A stretch of DNA of 52,732 nucleotides from Phycisphaeraceae bacterium (lineage in GTDB: Bacteria; Planctomycetota; Phycisphaerae; Phycisphaerales; Phycisphaeraceae). The DNA is taken from the NCBI GenBank assembly GCA_028277745.1, contig JANQFR010000047.1:1-52732 (forward strand), written 5' to 3'. Made by a program: the position numbers and the translations under genes. The notes below the pieces were generated by a model. The model was not told the DNA's origin and did not search any database. It worked only from the letters and a program-made list of their open reading frames with translations. Below are positions 9,814 through 17,723 of this stretch, in pieces (positions within the stretch are counted from its first letter, which is position 1; each line of letters opens with the position of its first letter).

Positions 9814-11016
9814 TCACCAGGACGCGGACAGGACGTTGGCGGCCAACTGCGGCGCAGGGAAATTGTGGGCCGACACATCCCGGCCGTCGGCCCACGCCAC
9901 GGCCAGGTCGGACGGGGCGGTGCTCAGGTCGAGCCGCTGGCCCGGGGGCAGGTCATCAGCGTCCGGGGCCAACTCCTCGGGGTCGGAGATGATCTGCACC
10001 ACCGGCCGGCAGGGGTCGTGGGAGTTGTGATCGATCGCCACCGCCCAGCGGTCGTCGCTCAGCCGCAGCACCGTGCCCGGCGCGTATGGCGGCACGACCT
10101 CCATCAGCGCCTGGAGCACGTACGGATCGAACAGCTTGGCGACGTCGGTGGTCAGGATCGCCGACAGCACCCACACGGTGGGCTGCTCCGGGTGGCCGGG
10201 CGGATGGCGGAGCCGGTCAAATGCGTCGGCCACCGCGGTGATCCGGGCGAAGATGTGGATGTTGGTCCCGCTGAGTTGGGGCATCCCTTTGCCGCAATAG
10301 CCCGTGCCGTTGAAACGCTGGTGGTGGTTCAGCACGACGGTGGCGGCCGAGGGGTCGATGTGGCCCCGCACCATGCGGAACCCCAGCAGGGGGTGCTCGC
10401 GCCAGGCGGGGTCGGACTCATCGCCCCGCTCGCGGTACCGCGTGCGCACCTCCTCGGGCAGTTGCGTCACGCCCACGTCGTGCAGCATGGCGCCCAGCCC
10501 GAGGTTGAGCACGTCCTTGGCGCGATCGGGCGGGACGTGGGGGCGTTGCTTGACGATGTACATCTCGAGCTTGAGCCCTATGAGGATCGACAGGTAGGAC
10601 ACCGCTGCGGCGCGTCGCATCATCCCGTCGTCGGATTCGCTCAGGTCGCCGAGGAACACCGCCGAACGCGGGTTGCCGACGATGTGGTCGATCATGTCGC
10701 CGATGGTGTTGGTGTACTGATCGTAAGGCAGTTTGGCGGCCGACTCACCCTGGAGCGTCTCGAAGGTGTCGCTGATCGTCGAAACCAACGCGGCTTGTTT
10801 CTGCTGCGTCTCGACATCCAGAATATCCTCGAGGAACGACAGGCTCGGGTAGCGGACCCAGACCGACCTGACGCCGGTGTCGATCAGCTTGGCGATGGTT
10901 TCCTCGGTCAGGGTGTAGCCCACGCGCAGCAGCACGCGCGACGGCGCACTGGGGTTGTGGACCGGTAAGGCCAATTTCATCCCCGAGGCGGCTCGCCGTA
11001 AATCCATCCGCAACAT
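9814..11016 (-). CDS. HD-GYP domain protein with substituted motif residues
   Basis: 400 residues. The N-terminal part (1-130) resembles the DUF3391-like region often preceding HD-GYP domains (SRVLLRVGYTLTEETIAKLIDTGVRSVWV). The HD-GYP core follows: LHDVGV holds the HD pair, EHPLLGFRM a further metal His, and NHHQRFNGTGYCG corresponds to the HHExxDGxGYP motif. The Lys after HDxG is Val, Glu of HHE is Gln, Asp of DG is Asn and Pro of GYP is Cys. Cyclic-di-GMP phosphodiesterase activity is therefore doubtful, and a binding or scaffolding role is possible. The last 120 residues are a less conserved tail. It is single, convergent with the AraC gene. Confidence 0.8.
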   Translation of the reverse strand: MLRMDLRRAASGMKLALPVHNPSAPSRVLLRVGYTLTEETIAKLIDTGVRSVWVRYPSLSFLEDILDVETQQKQAALVSTISDTFETLQGESAAKLPYDQYTNTIGDMIDHIVGNPRSAVFLGDLSESDDGMMRRAAAVSYLSILIGLKLEMYIVKQRPHVPPDRAKDVLNLGLGAMLHDVGVTQLPEEVRTRYRERGDESDPAWREHPLLGFRMVRGHIDPSAATVVLNHHQRFNGTGYCGKGMPQLSGTNIHIFARITAVADAFDRLRHPPGHPEQPTVWVLSAILTTDVAKLFDPYVLQALMEVVPPYAPGTVLRLSDDRWAVAIDHNSHDPCRPVVQIISDPEELAPDADDLPPGQRLDLSTAPSDLAVAWADGRDVSAHNFPAPQLAANVLSASW

Positions 11017-11168
11017 GAAGACTGCACTCCGGGCCCCACCCCAGTCTCATGGGTACAGTCGGCCAACCGCGCGGGCGGCTTAAACTTGCTATACGACCGA
11101 CCGATAAGATCAGGCGCGGGGCGGCGTGGAACGAGAAGGATGGAAGGAGCGTGATGGCGTAGGCGGGG

Positions 11169-12467
11169 TCAAACCAGCAGCGACGCCGGGTTTTCCAGCA
11201 GCCGACTGAACGCGGCGAGGTACTCGGCGCCGATGGCGCCGTCGATCACGCGGTGGTCGCCCGAGAGGGTGACGTTCATCTCGTGGCCGACCACGACCTG
11301 CCCGTCGCGCACGACCGGCTTCTGCAGGGCGGCGCCGATGGCAAGGATCGCGGCGTTGGGCGGGTTGATGACGGCGGTGAACTGCGTGACGCCGTACTGC
11401 GGCATGCCGAGGTTGGAGATCGTGATGGTGCTGTCGCTCATGTCCTGGGGCGAGAGGCCGGACGTGCGCGCCTTGTTGGCCAGGGTCTTTACGTCGGCGG
11501 AGATCTGGCGCAGGCCCTTGGACTGCACATCGCGTACGGTCGCGACCACGAGGCCGCCGCCCTTCTCGGCCGGCAGCGACACCGCGACGCCGACGTTGAC
11601 CGTGCCGTGGTAGACGATCGTGTCGCCCATCCATGAGCTGTTCACGTCCGGGTGCTGCACGCACGCGAGGGCGGCGGCGCGGGTGACGAAGTCGTTGATC
11701 GAGAGCTTGACGCCCTGCGATTCGAGCTGGGCGTTGAGGGTCTGGCGCAGCTCGATGAGCGGGTCCATGTTGACAGCGACGCTGACCTGGAAGTGGGGGA
11801 CCTGCGTCTTGGACTCGACCAGCCGGCGGGCGATGGTCTTGCGCATACCGGAGACGGCGACGGTCCTGGCCTCGAGGCCAGCGACGGGGATGGGCGCGGG
11901 GGCCGGGGCGGTTGCGGCGGGGGCGGACGGGGCGGGGGTCGTCGGGGGCGCGGCGGCGCCGGGGGCGGCGGCGAGGACGTCGCGTTTGATGATCCGGCCG
12001 TCGGGCCCGGAGCCGGTGAGGGTCGCCGGGTCGATGCCGCGTTCCTCGGCGAGCTTGCGCGCCAGGGGCGAGATGCGGACGCGGCCGTCGCCGCCGGCGG
12101 GCTTGGGCGGGGCCTCGGCGACCGCGGTTGCGGCGGCGGGCTCGGGGGCGCCGGTCGCTCCGCCGGCCGCCGCCTTGGACGCGGGTTTGGCCGCGCCGGC
12201 GTTGGCGGCGGCGTCCTCCACCGACTCGCCCGCCTCGGCCAGCACGAGGATGACCTCGCCGACCGGCACGGTCTGCCCCTCGTCGGCGCTCATCTTGGCC
12301 ACGGTGCCGTCGTCAAAGGCCTGCAGTTCCATCGTGGCCTTGTCGGTTTCGACATCGGCGAGATGATCGCCGCTGGACACCGCGTCGCCGACGCTCACGT
12401 GCCACTTGACGAGCGTGCCTTCTTCCATGGTGTCCGAGAGCCGGGGCATTTCGATCGGAATGGCCAT
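11169..12467 (-). CDS. Dihydrolipoamide acetyltransferase, E2 of pyruvate dehydrogenase complex
   Basis: 432 residues. Order of parts: one lipoyl domain (1-78, with lipoyl Lys43 in VETDKATMEL), an Ala/Pro-rich linker, a peripheral subunit-binding domain (about 128-165; ISPLARKLAEERGIDPATLTG), a second Ala/Pro linker and the catalytic domain (about 215-432) with HRVIDG at about residue 405. It transfers the acetyl group from lipoamide to CoA. MPRLSDTMEEGTLVKW favours pyruvate over 2-oxoglutarate or branched-chain complexes. No E1 or E3 gene adjoins it. The upstream region is shared with a divergent amidohydrolase-like gene and holds a long inverted repeat. Confidence 0.92.
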   Translation of the reverse strand: MAIPIEMPRLSDTMEEGTLVKWHVSVGDAVSSGDHLADVETDKATMELQAFDDGTVAKMSADEGQTVPVGEVILVLAEAGESVEDAAANAGAAKPASKAAAGGATGAPEPAAATAVAEAPPKPAGGDGRVRISPLARKLAEERGIDPATLTGSGPDGRIIKRDVLAAAPGAAAPPTTPAPSAPAATAPAPAPIPVAGLEARTVAVSGMRKTIARRLVESKTQVPHFQVSVAVNMDPLIELRQTLNAQLESQGVKLSINDFVTRAAALACVQHPDVNSSWMGDTIVYHGTVNVGVAVSLPAEKGGGLVVATVRDVQSKGLRQISADVKTLANKARTSGLSPQDMSDSTITISNLGMPQYGVTQFTAVINPPNAAILAIGAALQKPVVRDGQVVVGHEMNVTLSGDHRVIDGAIGAEYLAAFSRLLENPASLLV

Positions 12468-12526
12468 CGCCGATACGCTCCTGCGAATAGATGGATGGGA
12501 AAGTCGGGTCCGGGCGTCGCATCGTA

Positions 12527-12680
12527 GCAGGAAAAAGGCAGGAAAGCAGGAAAACAGGAAAGCAGGAAAGGAAGAGACCGGTCAGGTCGTCGTGAGATCC
12601 GCGAGGCGTTGCCGCGGCCGGGATTCCTGGTTTCCAGCCCCTCATTTCCTGTTTTCCTGCTTTCCTGTTTTCCTGCTTTT
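12527..12680. repeat. Long inverted repeat of GGAAA-octamers in a divergent promoter region
   Basis: Left arm 12527-12571 is built from near-tandem octamers (AGGAAAGC / AGGAAAAC). Right arm 12645-12680 is its reverse complement (TTTCCTG TTTTCCTG CTTTCCTG ...). About 27 bp pair without interruption across a loop of roughly 75 nt that also contains GGATTCCTGGTTTCC. It fills the gap between the E2 gene and the amidohydrolase-like gene, so it overlaps where their promoters should be. Confidence 0.8.
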
Positions 12681-12719
12681 CCCACCCCCGCGGCGGCGTG
12701 GTAGACTATTTCACGCCTC

Positions 12720-13676
12720 ATGATTGTCGACCTGAACACCCGTATCTGGGAGTCCGCCGAGCAGCTCGGCCCGTCCGTCGAGGCGCAGATGCGCCGCCGC
12801 CGTGGCGAGCCCTGGCATCGGCCCGCCGCGTCCACCGACAGCCACGACCAAGCCATGAGCCCGGTCGGCAACGCCGTGATCCTCGGCTTCGCCTCTCAAG
12901 CGCTGGCCGCCCGTATCCCGCACGAGAAAGTCGCCCAGTACGTCGCCCGCAACCCCAAGCGGTACGTCGGCTTCGGCGGCATCGACCCGACGGCCGACGA
13001 CCCGGTCGCCTCGCTCGAAACCGCCCTCGGGCTGGGCCTGTTGGGCGTCACGGTCAGCCCATCGGCCCAAGGGTTCCACCCGGCCGACACCCGGGCGATG
13101 ACGCTGTATGAAGCCTGCGAAGCCAAAGGCGTCCCTGTCTTTATCGAGTGCGACCCGATCCTGGCCCGCGACGTCAAGATGGAATTCGGCCAGCCGTACC
13201 TGCTCGACGAAGTGGCCCGGTCGTTCCCGGACCTGAAGCTGGCGATCTCCTCGCTGGGGGCGCCGTGGATTGACCAGGGGATCGCGCTGATCGGCAAGCA
13301 CCCGACGGTGTTCGCGGACCTGTCGGACCTCGTCAACCGGCCCTGGCAGCTCTACAACGCCCTGCTGCTGGCGTACCAGCAGCAGGTGATGGGCCAGATC
13401 GTGTTCGGGTCGGGCTTCCCGTTCTGCACGCCCGAGAAGGCGATCGTCACGCTCTACTCGGTCAACACGTTGATCCAGGGCACCCACCTGCCGAGCGTGC
13501 CGCGGGAGCAGCTGCGGTCGATCGTCGAGCGCGACACCCTCAGTTGCCTGGGCGTGCGCCATCAGCACGAACAGTTCGAGACCGCCGCCGACACGAGCGC
13601 CCCGGCCGCCGCGAGCGAGGACAAGCCCGACGAAACGCCCGAGCCGGCGCCCGTCGAGAAGGGCGCGGAGGCGTGA
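12720..13676 (+). CDS. Amidohydrolase-fold protein lacking metal ligands
   Basis: 318 residues. The TIM-barrel pattern of the amidohydrolase-2 family is clear (YVARNPKRYVGFGGIDP, GLGLLGVTVSPSAQGFHPAD, ACEAKGVPVFIECDP, FPDLKLAISSLGAPW, GQIVFGSGFPFCTPEKAI). The residues that bind metal in active members are replaced: the N-terminal D-x-H-x-H is DLNTR, the central His of 'FIH' is Glu (FIECD), the 'H-x-G' His is Ser (ISSLG) and the final GSDxP Asp is Gly (GSGFP). A catalytic metal-dependent role is unlikely. The C-terminal 40 residues are a disordered Ala/Pro/Glu tail. The stop overlaps the next start (TGATG), so the following lipoprotein gene is coupled. Confidence 0.75.
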   Translation: MIVDLNTRIWESAEQLGPSVEAQMRRRRGEPWHRPAASTDSHDQAMSPVGNAVILGFASQALAARIPHEKVAQYVARNPKRYVGFGGIDPTADDPVASLETALGLGLLGVTVSPSAQGFHPADTRAMTLYEACEAKGVPVFIECDPILARDVKMEFGQPYLLDEVARSFPDLKLAISSLGAPWIDQGIALIGKHPTVFADLSDLVNRPWQLYNALLLAYQQQVMGQIVFGSGFPFCTPEKAIVTLYSVNTLIQGTHLPSVPREQLRSIVERDTLSCLGVRHQHEQFETAADTSAPAAASEDKPDETPEPAPVEKGAEA

Positions 13677-14317
13677 TGCGGCGGATCGGCCCGGTCCTGT
13701 TGCTGTCGGTGCTCGCCCTGGGGATGGGCGCCTGCACGCTTCCCCAACTCCCGCCCATCGGCGGGACCGGGGGCGAGTTAAACCTGCGTTCGGCGTTCGA
13801 TCCGGACGCCGTGCTGCAGGGCGACTTTGACACCGCGATCTACAGCGCCCCCACGCCCAACAGCGTCAAGATTGTGCTGTTCGAGGGCCCGGTGGACGAC
13901 CCGAGCAAGGCGTGCGTGATCCGGCTGCTGTGGAAGCCCAGCGCCGCCCAGACGCCGATCGACGCCGACGCCACCAACGCCACGATCCAGCTGGTCGTGT
14001 TCGAGCCCAGCGACTCGCCCGCCGGCGAGGAGATCGGCGTCTACAGCGGCGCCGGCTATATGTTCATCAAGCACCGGCCCGGCCGCGCGCGGATCGGGGC
14101 CTCGGTGTGGCAGGCGACGCTGGTGCTGACCGAGTCCTCCGGCCAGTTCGAGGACCGCCTGGGCGAGTCGGAACTGACCGGCCGGCTCATCCTCGAACGC
14201 AACGAGCCGGCGGTCGAGCGGCTCAACCACCGCATCAACGCGATGGTCGCCACGCGTCTGGGCTACCCGCGCCTGGTCGAGGCGGAGCCCGCGTCGCCGC
14301 CCCTCGCGGCGCGTTGA
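13676..14317 (+). CDS. Predicted lipoprotein of unknown function
   Basis: 213 residues starting MRRIGPVLLLSVLALGMGAC, a signal peptide whose Cys20 follows Gly-Ala as in a lipobox. The mature protein is strand-rich (VKIVLFEGPVDDPSKACVIRLLW, GYMFIKHRPGRARIGASVWQATLVL) and ends with a helical segment and a Pro/Ala tail. I do not recognise the family. It is translated from a start overlapping the stop of the amidohydrolase-like gene, so the two are likely made together: one cytoplasmic, one exported and lipid-anchored. Confidence 0.75.
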   Translation: MRRIGPVLLLSVLALGMGACTLPQLPPIGGTGGELNLRSAFDPDAVLQGDFDTAIYSAPTPNSVKIVLFEGPVDDPSKACVIRLLWKPSAAQTPIDADATNATIQLVVFEPSDSPAGEEIGVYSGAGYMFIKHRPGRARIGASVWQATLVLTESSGQFEDRLGESELTGRLILERNEPAVERLNHRINAMVATRLGYPRLVEAEPASPPLAAR

Positions 14318-14404
14318 TCGTCCGGCGGGATGAGCCGTCTCACGGATGACGCCGGGTCGGTGACAGACCACGACTTCAAAAGAGAAAAGACTTAAAGTTG
14401 CCCC

Positions 14405-15664
14405 ATGCGGATCGCCGTCCTGACTTTAGGCACGCGCGGAGACGTGCAGCCTTACATCGCGCTGGGCAAGGCGCTGCAGGCGCGGGGGCACGGCGTCACC
14501 CTCACGGCGCCCGACAACTTCGCCGCCTGGGTCGACGAGCACGGCCTGCGGTTCCAGCCGGTCGGGATCGATATGCAGACCCTGATGCAGCACCCGCTTA
14601 TCCGGCAGCTGCTGTCGGGCAACTGGCTGGTGCTCCGCAAGGTGATGCGCGAGCTGACCGGCCCGATGCTGCGGCGGACGATGGACGCGGCGTGGCGCGC
14701 GGGGAAGGGGGCGGACGCCATCGTGTATCACCCGAAGATGAGCGTGGCGGTCGATGTCGCCGAGGCGACCGGCGCCGCGCCGATCTGCGCGTCGCCGATC
14801 CCGCTGTTTGCGACCGGCGACTTCCCGATCGTGATCAGCAACCGCAGCCTCGGCCGGCCGCTGAACCGGCTGTCGTACAACGTCTTCGGCCTCTCGCGGC
14901 TGGTGTACGGCCGGATGCTCAACCGTTGGCGGCGGGAGACGCTGGAGTTGGGCAAAGGGCCGCGGTTCGCGCCGCTGGGCGCCTTCCGGGGCCGGCTGGC
15001 GACGCGGCTGTGCTGCGTCTCGCCGGCGGTGGTCCCGCGTCCGAGCGACTGGGACGCGGATGTCCACATGACCGGTTACTGGTTCCTCGATGAGGCGTCG
15101 GGCTGGCGGCCGGACGACAGGCTCGCGGCGTTCCTCAGCGCGGGCGAGCCGCCGGTGTATATCGGCTTCGGGTCGATGACCGACCGCCGCCCGGACCGGA
15201 TCGCCCGCCGCGTGGTCGAAGCTGTCCGCCGCGCCGGGGTGCGCGCGCTGCTCGCAACGGGCTGGGGCGGCATGGATGACATCGACGCGCCCCCCAACAT
15301 GCACGTCATTGAAAGCGCACCGCACGATGCGCTCTTCCGGCACGTCAGCGCGGTGGTCCACCACGGCGGCGCGGGCACCACCGCCGCGGGGTTACGCGTC
15401 GGGCGCCCAACGCTGGTCTGCCCGCAGGCGGTGGACCAGCCGTTCTGGGCCAAACGGGTGTGGGAGCTGGGATGCGGCCCGCGGCCCCAGTCCCTGCGCC
15501 GGCTGAACCCGAAGCGCCTGGCGGCGGGGTTGAAAGAACTCGTCAGCCGTGCGGATTACCGGCGGCGGGCCAACGAACTCGCGTCCGAGATCGCCCGCGA
15601 GGACGGGATCGGCAACGCGGTCGAGGTGATCGAACGGGTTGGGGCGAACTATCGTTCGTGTTGA
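14405..15664 (+). CDS. Glycosyltransferase, UGT/GT1-like (GT-B fold)
   Basis: 419 residues. N-terminal acceptor-binding half begins MRIAVLTLGTRGDVQPYIAL, the standard opening of GT28/GT1 enzymes such as sterol glucosyltransferases and antibiotic glycosyltransferases. The C-terminal donor-binding half has IGFGSMTDRRPD, VIESAPHDALFRHVSAVVHH, HHGGAGTTAAGLRVGRPTLV and DQPFWAKRVWELG, the nucleotide-sugar motif. It probably glucosylates a lipid or isoprenoid using a UDP-sugar; the acceptor is unknown. No Shine-Dalgarno is seen. A TAAAGT hexamer lies 6 nt before the ATG, compatible with a leaderless message. Confidence 0.85.
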   Translation: MRIAVLTLGTRGDVQPYIALGKALQARGHGVTLTAPDNFAAWVDEHGLRFQPVGIDMQTLMQHPLIRQLLSGNWLVLRKVMRELTGPMLRRTMDAAWRAGKGADAIVYHPKMSVAVDVAEATGAAPICASPIPLFATGDFPIVISNRSLGRPLNRLSYNVFGLSRLVYGRMLNRWRRETLELGKGPRFAPLGAFRGRLATRLCCVSPAVVPRPSDWDADVHMTGYWFLDEASGWRPDDRLAAFLSAGEPPVYIGFGSMTDRRPDRIARRVVEAVRRAGVRALLATGWGGMDDIDAPPNMHVIESAPHDALFRHVSAVVHHGGAGTTAAGLRVGRPTLVCPQAVDQPFWAKRVWELGCGPRPQSLRRLNPKRLAAGLKELVSRADYRRRANELASEIAREDGIGNAVEVIERVGANYRSC

Positions 15665-15716
15665 GCTTAGGTTGTGCGGACATTGGCCACACCATCCAGG
15701 CGCCGGCGACGCTTTG

Positions 15717-15798
15717 TTCAGCCGCGACGTCCTCGTCGCGGTCGTGTCGTCTCACGGGTCCCGCCACGGCGGACCGCGACGAGGACGTCGCGGCTGAA
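15717..15798. repeat. 26-bp inverted repeat element (CGACGTCCTCGTCG family)
   Basis: Perfect 26-bp arms at 15717-15742 and 15773-15798, with a 30-nt loop containing CCGCC-AC-GGCGG. Each arm itself folds as GCGACG-TCCT-CGTCGC, so the element can form either one long hairpin or two small ones bracketed by AGCC...GGCT. A related copy with 21-bp arms is at 36042-36109. It lies between the convergent ends of the glycosyltransferase and metS genes. Confidence 0.85.
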
Positions 15799-15850
15799 AC
15801 AACACGAAAGACGTAAAAAAAACGGCGTTAGAAATATCCGCACCACCTGA

Positions 15851-15873
15851 CCCCGGGCAAAGCCCGGGGCTAA
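15851..15873. repeat. Single hairpin with GGGGCTAA tail
   Basis: CCCCGGGC-AAA-GCCCGGGG followed by CTAA, an 8-bp stem seven bases before the metS stop codon on the opposite strand. It resembles the right half of the 7943 element and may end the transporter transcript. Confidence 0.6.
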
Positions 15874-15879
15874 CGGGGG

Positions 15880-16035
15880 CTAATCCTCGTCGACATCCGG
15901 GGTGTGGATGTCGGCCTGGCTGTGCATGTGCTCGGTCGCGCCGGGCGTGGTGACGACCTTGGTGATGCACCACGCCAGCATCGCGGTCATCCCGCCCACC
16001 GTGACCAACAAGATGATCCAGCCGGCAACCGTCAT
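15880..16035 (-). CDS. Small subunit of NSS transporter, MetS-like
   Basis: 51 residues: MTVAGWIILLVTVGGMTAML continues into a single membrane helix, followed by a polar His/Asp-rich tail (TEHMHSQADIHTPDVDED). Its ATG overlaps the stop of the upstream NSS transporter (ATGA), so it is coupled to it. Tiny one-helix subunits paired with NSS transporters are known from the MetP/MetS methionine importer of Corynebacterium; the pairing here suggests the same arrangement. The substrate is not shown by sequence. Confidence 0.75.
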   Translation of the reverse strand: MTVAGWIILLVTVGGMTAMLAWCITKVVTTPGATEHMHSQADIHTPDVDED

Positions 16036-17636
16036 GAGGAGGCCTCCTGCTGAGCGGCTTCGTTCTCCCGCCACCGCCTGACCGCCAGGACGGTCAACAA
16101 CGTGAAAAAGACCGCGGTCAGCAGGACCAGGCCCACACTCAGCTGGGCGGTCCGGTTTTCCGCGATCGTGTCGAGGTAAGACGACGTCTCGGGGTCCAGC
16201 GTTTGGCGGACCTGGTCATAAACGAACCACCCGAACAAGAGCAACAGGTAAACGGGCGCGACATACTTGATGATCGGCCCGATCCAGCCGGGCACGGGCA
16301 TCTCGGCGCCGCGGCGGAGCTCCTCGAGGCCCTTGTTGATGCCCAGCACCCACGCGAACAGCACGACCTGGATCGTGGCCAGCAGGTAGATGCAGACCGT
16401 GCCGACCCAGAAGTCGATCGTGTCGAGGGCGAGCAGGCTCTGAGAGAAATAGACGATGAACCCCGACCCCAGCGCGGTGATCAGGCTCAGGAGCGTGACC
16501 GACACCTTCCGATCGACGCCGATGCCCTCTTCGAGGAACGCGATCGCGGGCTGAAGCATCGAGAGCGAGCTGGTCACCGCGGCCAGGAAGAGCAGGAAGA
16601 AGAACAGGAAGCCGAAGAACGAACCGGCGGGCATCTGGTTGAACACGCTGGGCAGCGCGACGAAGCCCATGCCGAAGGTGCCGGGGGGGTTGTCGACAAA
16701 GGCCTGGCCGAGGAACACGAACGCGGCGGGGATGGTGATCATGCCGCCCAGCGCAACCTCGCACCAGCCGTTGCCCGCGGCGGCGGTCATGCCGCTGAGC
16801 GCGACGTCGTCGTCGCGCTTGAGATAGCTGGAGTAGGTGATGACGATGCCGAAGCCCACGGACAGGGAGAAGAAGATCTGGCCGGCGGCGGCGACCCAGA
16901 TCTCCGGGCGGGCGAGGGACTGGAGCATCGTCTGCCCCTCGCGGGCCGGGTTCCACATCGCGCCCAGGCCGTTGACCAGGTTCTGGTCGGGCAGGTCGGG
17001 GTTGGGCGTCCCCAGCGTCAGCACGCGGACCAGCACGATCAAGGCACAGATCACCAGCGCCGGCATCGCCCATTTGCAGAACCACTCGATGCCCTTGCTC
17101 AGCCCCCGGTAGATCAGCACGAAGTTGATGACGAAGCAGACGATCAGGAACCAGATCGCCGACGTGCCGAACGCGCTGCCGTTCTGGTTGATGCCGACGA
17201 AATGGTTGAAGTGGTCCTCGTAAGCGCCTGGGTTGGCGCCGAGCCGCAGGCCGCCGGTGAGGTACTGGAACGCGTAAGCGAGGCACCACGCCTCGACGAA
17301 CACGTAGTACATGTAGATCATCACCGGGATGATCAGCCCGAGGACGCCCGCGTAGGCGCCGGCGTCGCGGCCCCAGACGCTGCGGAAGATGCCCGGCAGC
17401 GAGTTGAACCCCTTCCGCCCGCCGTACCGCCCCAGCGCCCACTCGACCCAGGCGATCGGCAGCCCCAGCAGGATAAACGCCACGATGTAGGGGATCAGGA
17501 ACGAGCCGCCGCCGTTCTGGGCGGCCTGCCCCGGGAATCTCAGGAAGTTGCCTAACCCGACGGCCGAGCCGGTGACCGCAAGGATCACCCCGACCCGGGT
17601 GCCCCAGGATTCGATCGAACGCGTCGGTTTGGCCAT
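16032..17636 (-). CDS. Sodium-dependent transporter, NSS/SNF family (MetP-like)
   Basis: 534 residues with about 12 hydrophobic segments. The NSS signature is at the N-terminus (WGTRVGVILAVTGSAVGLGNFLRFPGQAAQNGGGSF: the unwound TM1 with the sodium/substrate site), followed by LGLPIAWVEWALGRYGG. These inner-membrane symporters import amino acids using the sodium gradient. The coupled one-helix small subunit downstream points to a MetPS-type two-component NSS importer. C-terminal residues are charged and cytoplasmic. It is divergent from the DUF368 gene, with about 87 bp between starts. Confidence 0.9.
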   Translation of the reverse strand: MAKPTRSIESWGTRVGVILAVTGSAVGLGNFLRFPGQAAQNGGGSFLIPYIVAFILLGLPIAWVEWALGRYGGRKGFNSLPGIFRSVWGRDAGAYAGVLGLIIPVMIYMYYVFVEAWCLAYAFQYLTGGLRLGANPGAYEDHFNHFVGINQNGSAFGTSAIWFLIVCFVINFVLIYRGLSKGIEWFCKWAMPALVICALIVLVRVLTLGTPNPDLPDQNLVNGLGAMWNPAREGQTMLQSLARPEIWVAAAGQIFFSLSVGFGIVITYSSYLKRDDDVALSGMTAAAGNGWCEVALGGMITIPAAFVFLGQAFVDNPPGTFGMGFVALPSVFNQMPAGSFFGFLFFFLLFLAAVTSSLSMLQPAIAFLEEGIGVDRKVSVTLLSLITALGSGFIVYFSQSLLALDTIDFWVGTVCIYLLATIQVVLFAWVLGINKGLEELRRGAEMPVPGWIGPIIKYVAPVYLLLLFGWFVYDQVRQTLDPETSSYLDTIAENRTAQLSVGLVLLTAVFFTLLTVLAVRRWRENEAAQQEASS

Positions 17637-17723
17637 TCGGTAACCTCGAAGACGAAAGACAGGCGTGGGGCCAAGTTAACGTTTGAGGCGCAATTGGCAA
17701 GCATGCGATACCATGCCGCGGCC

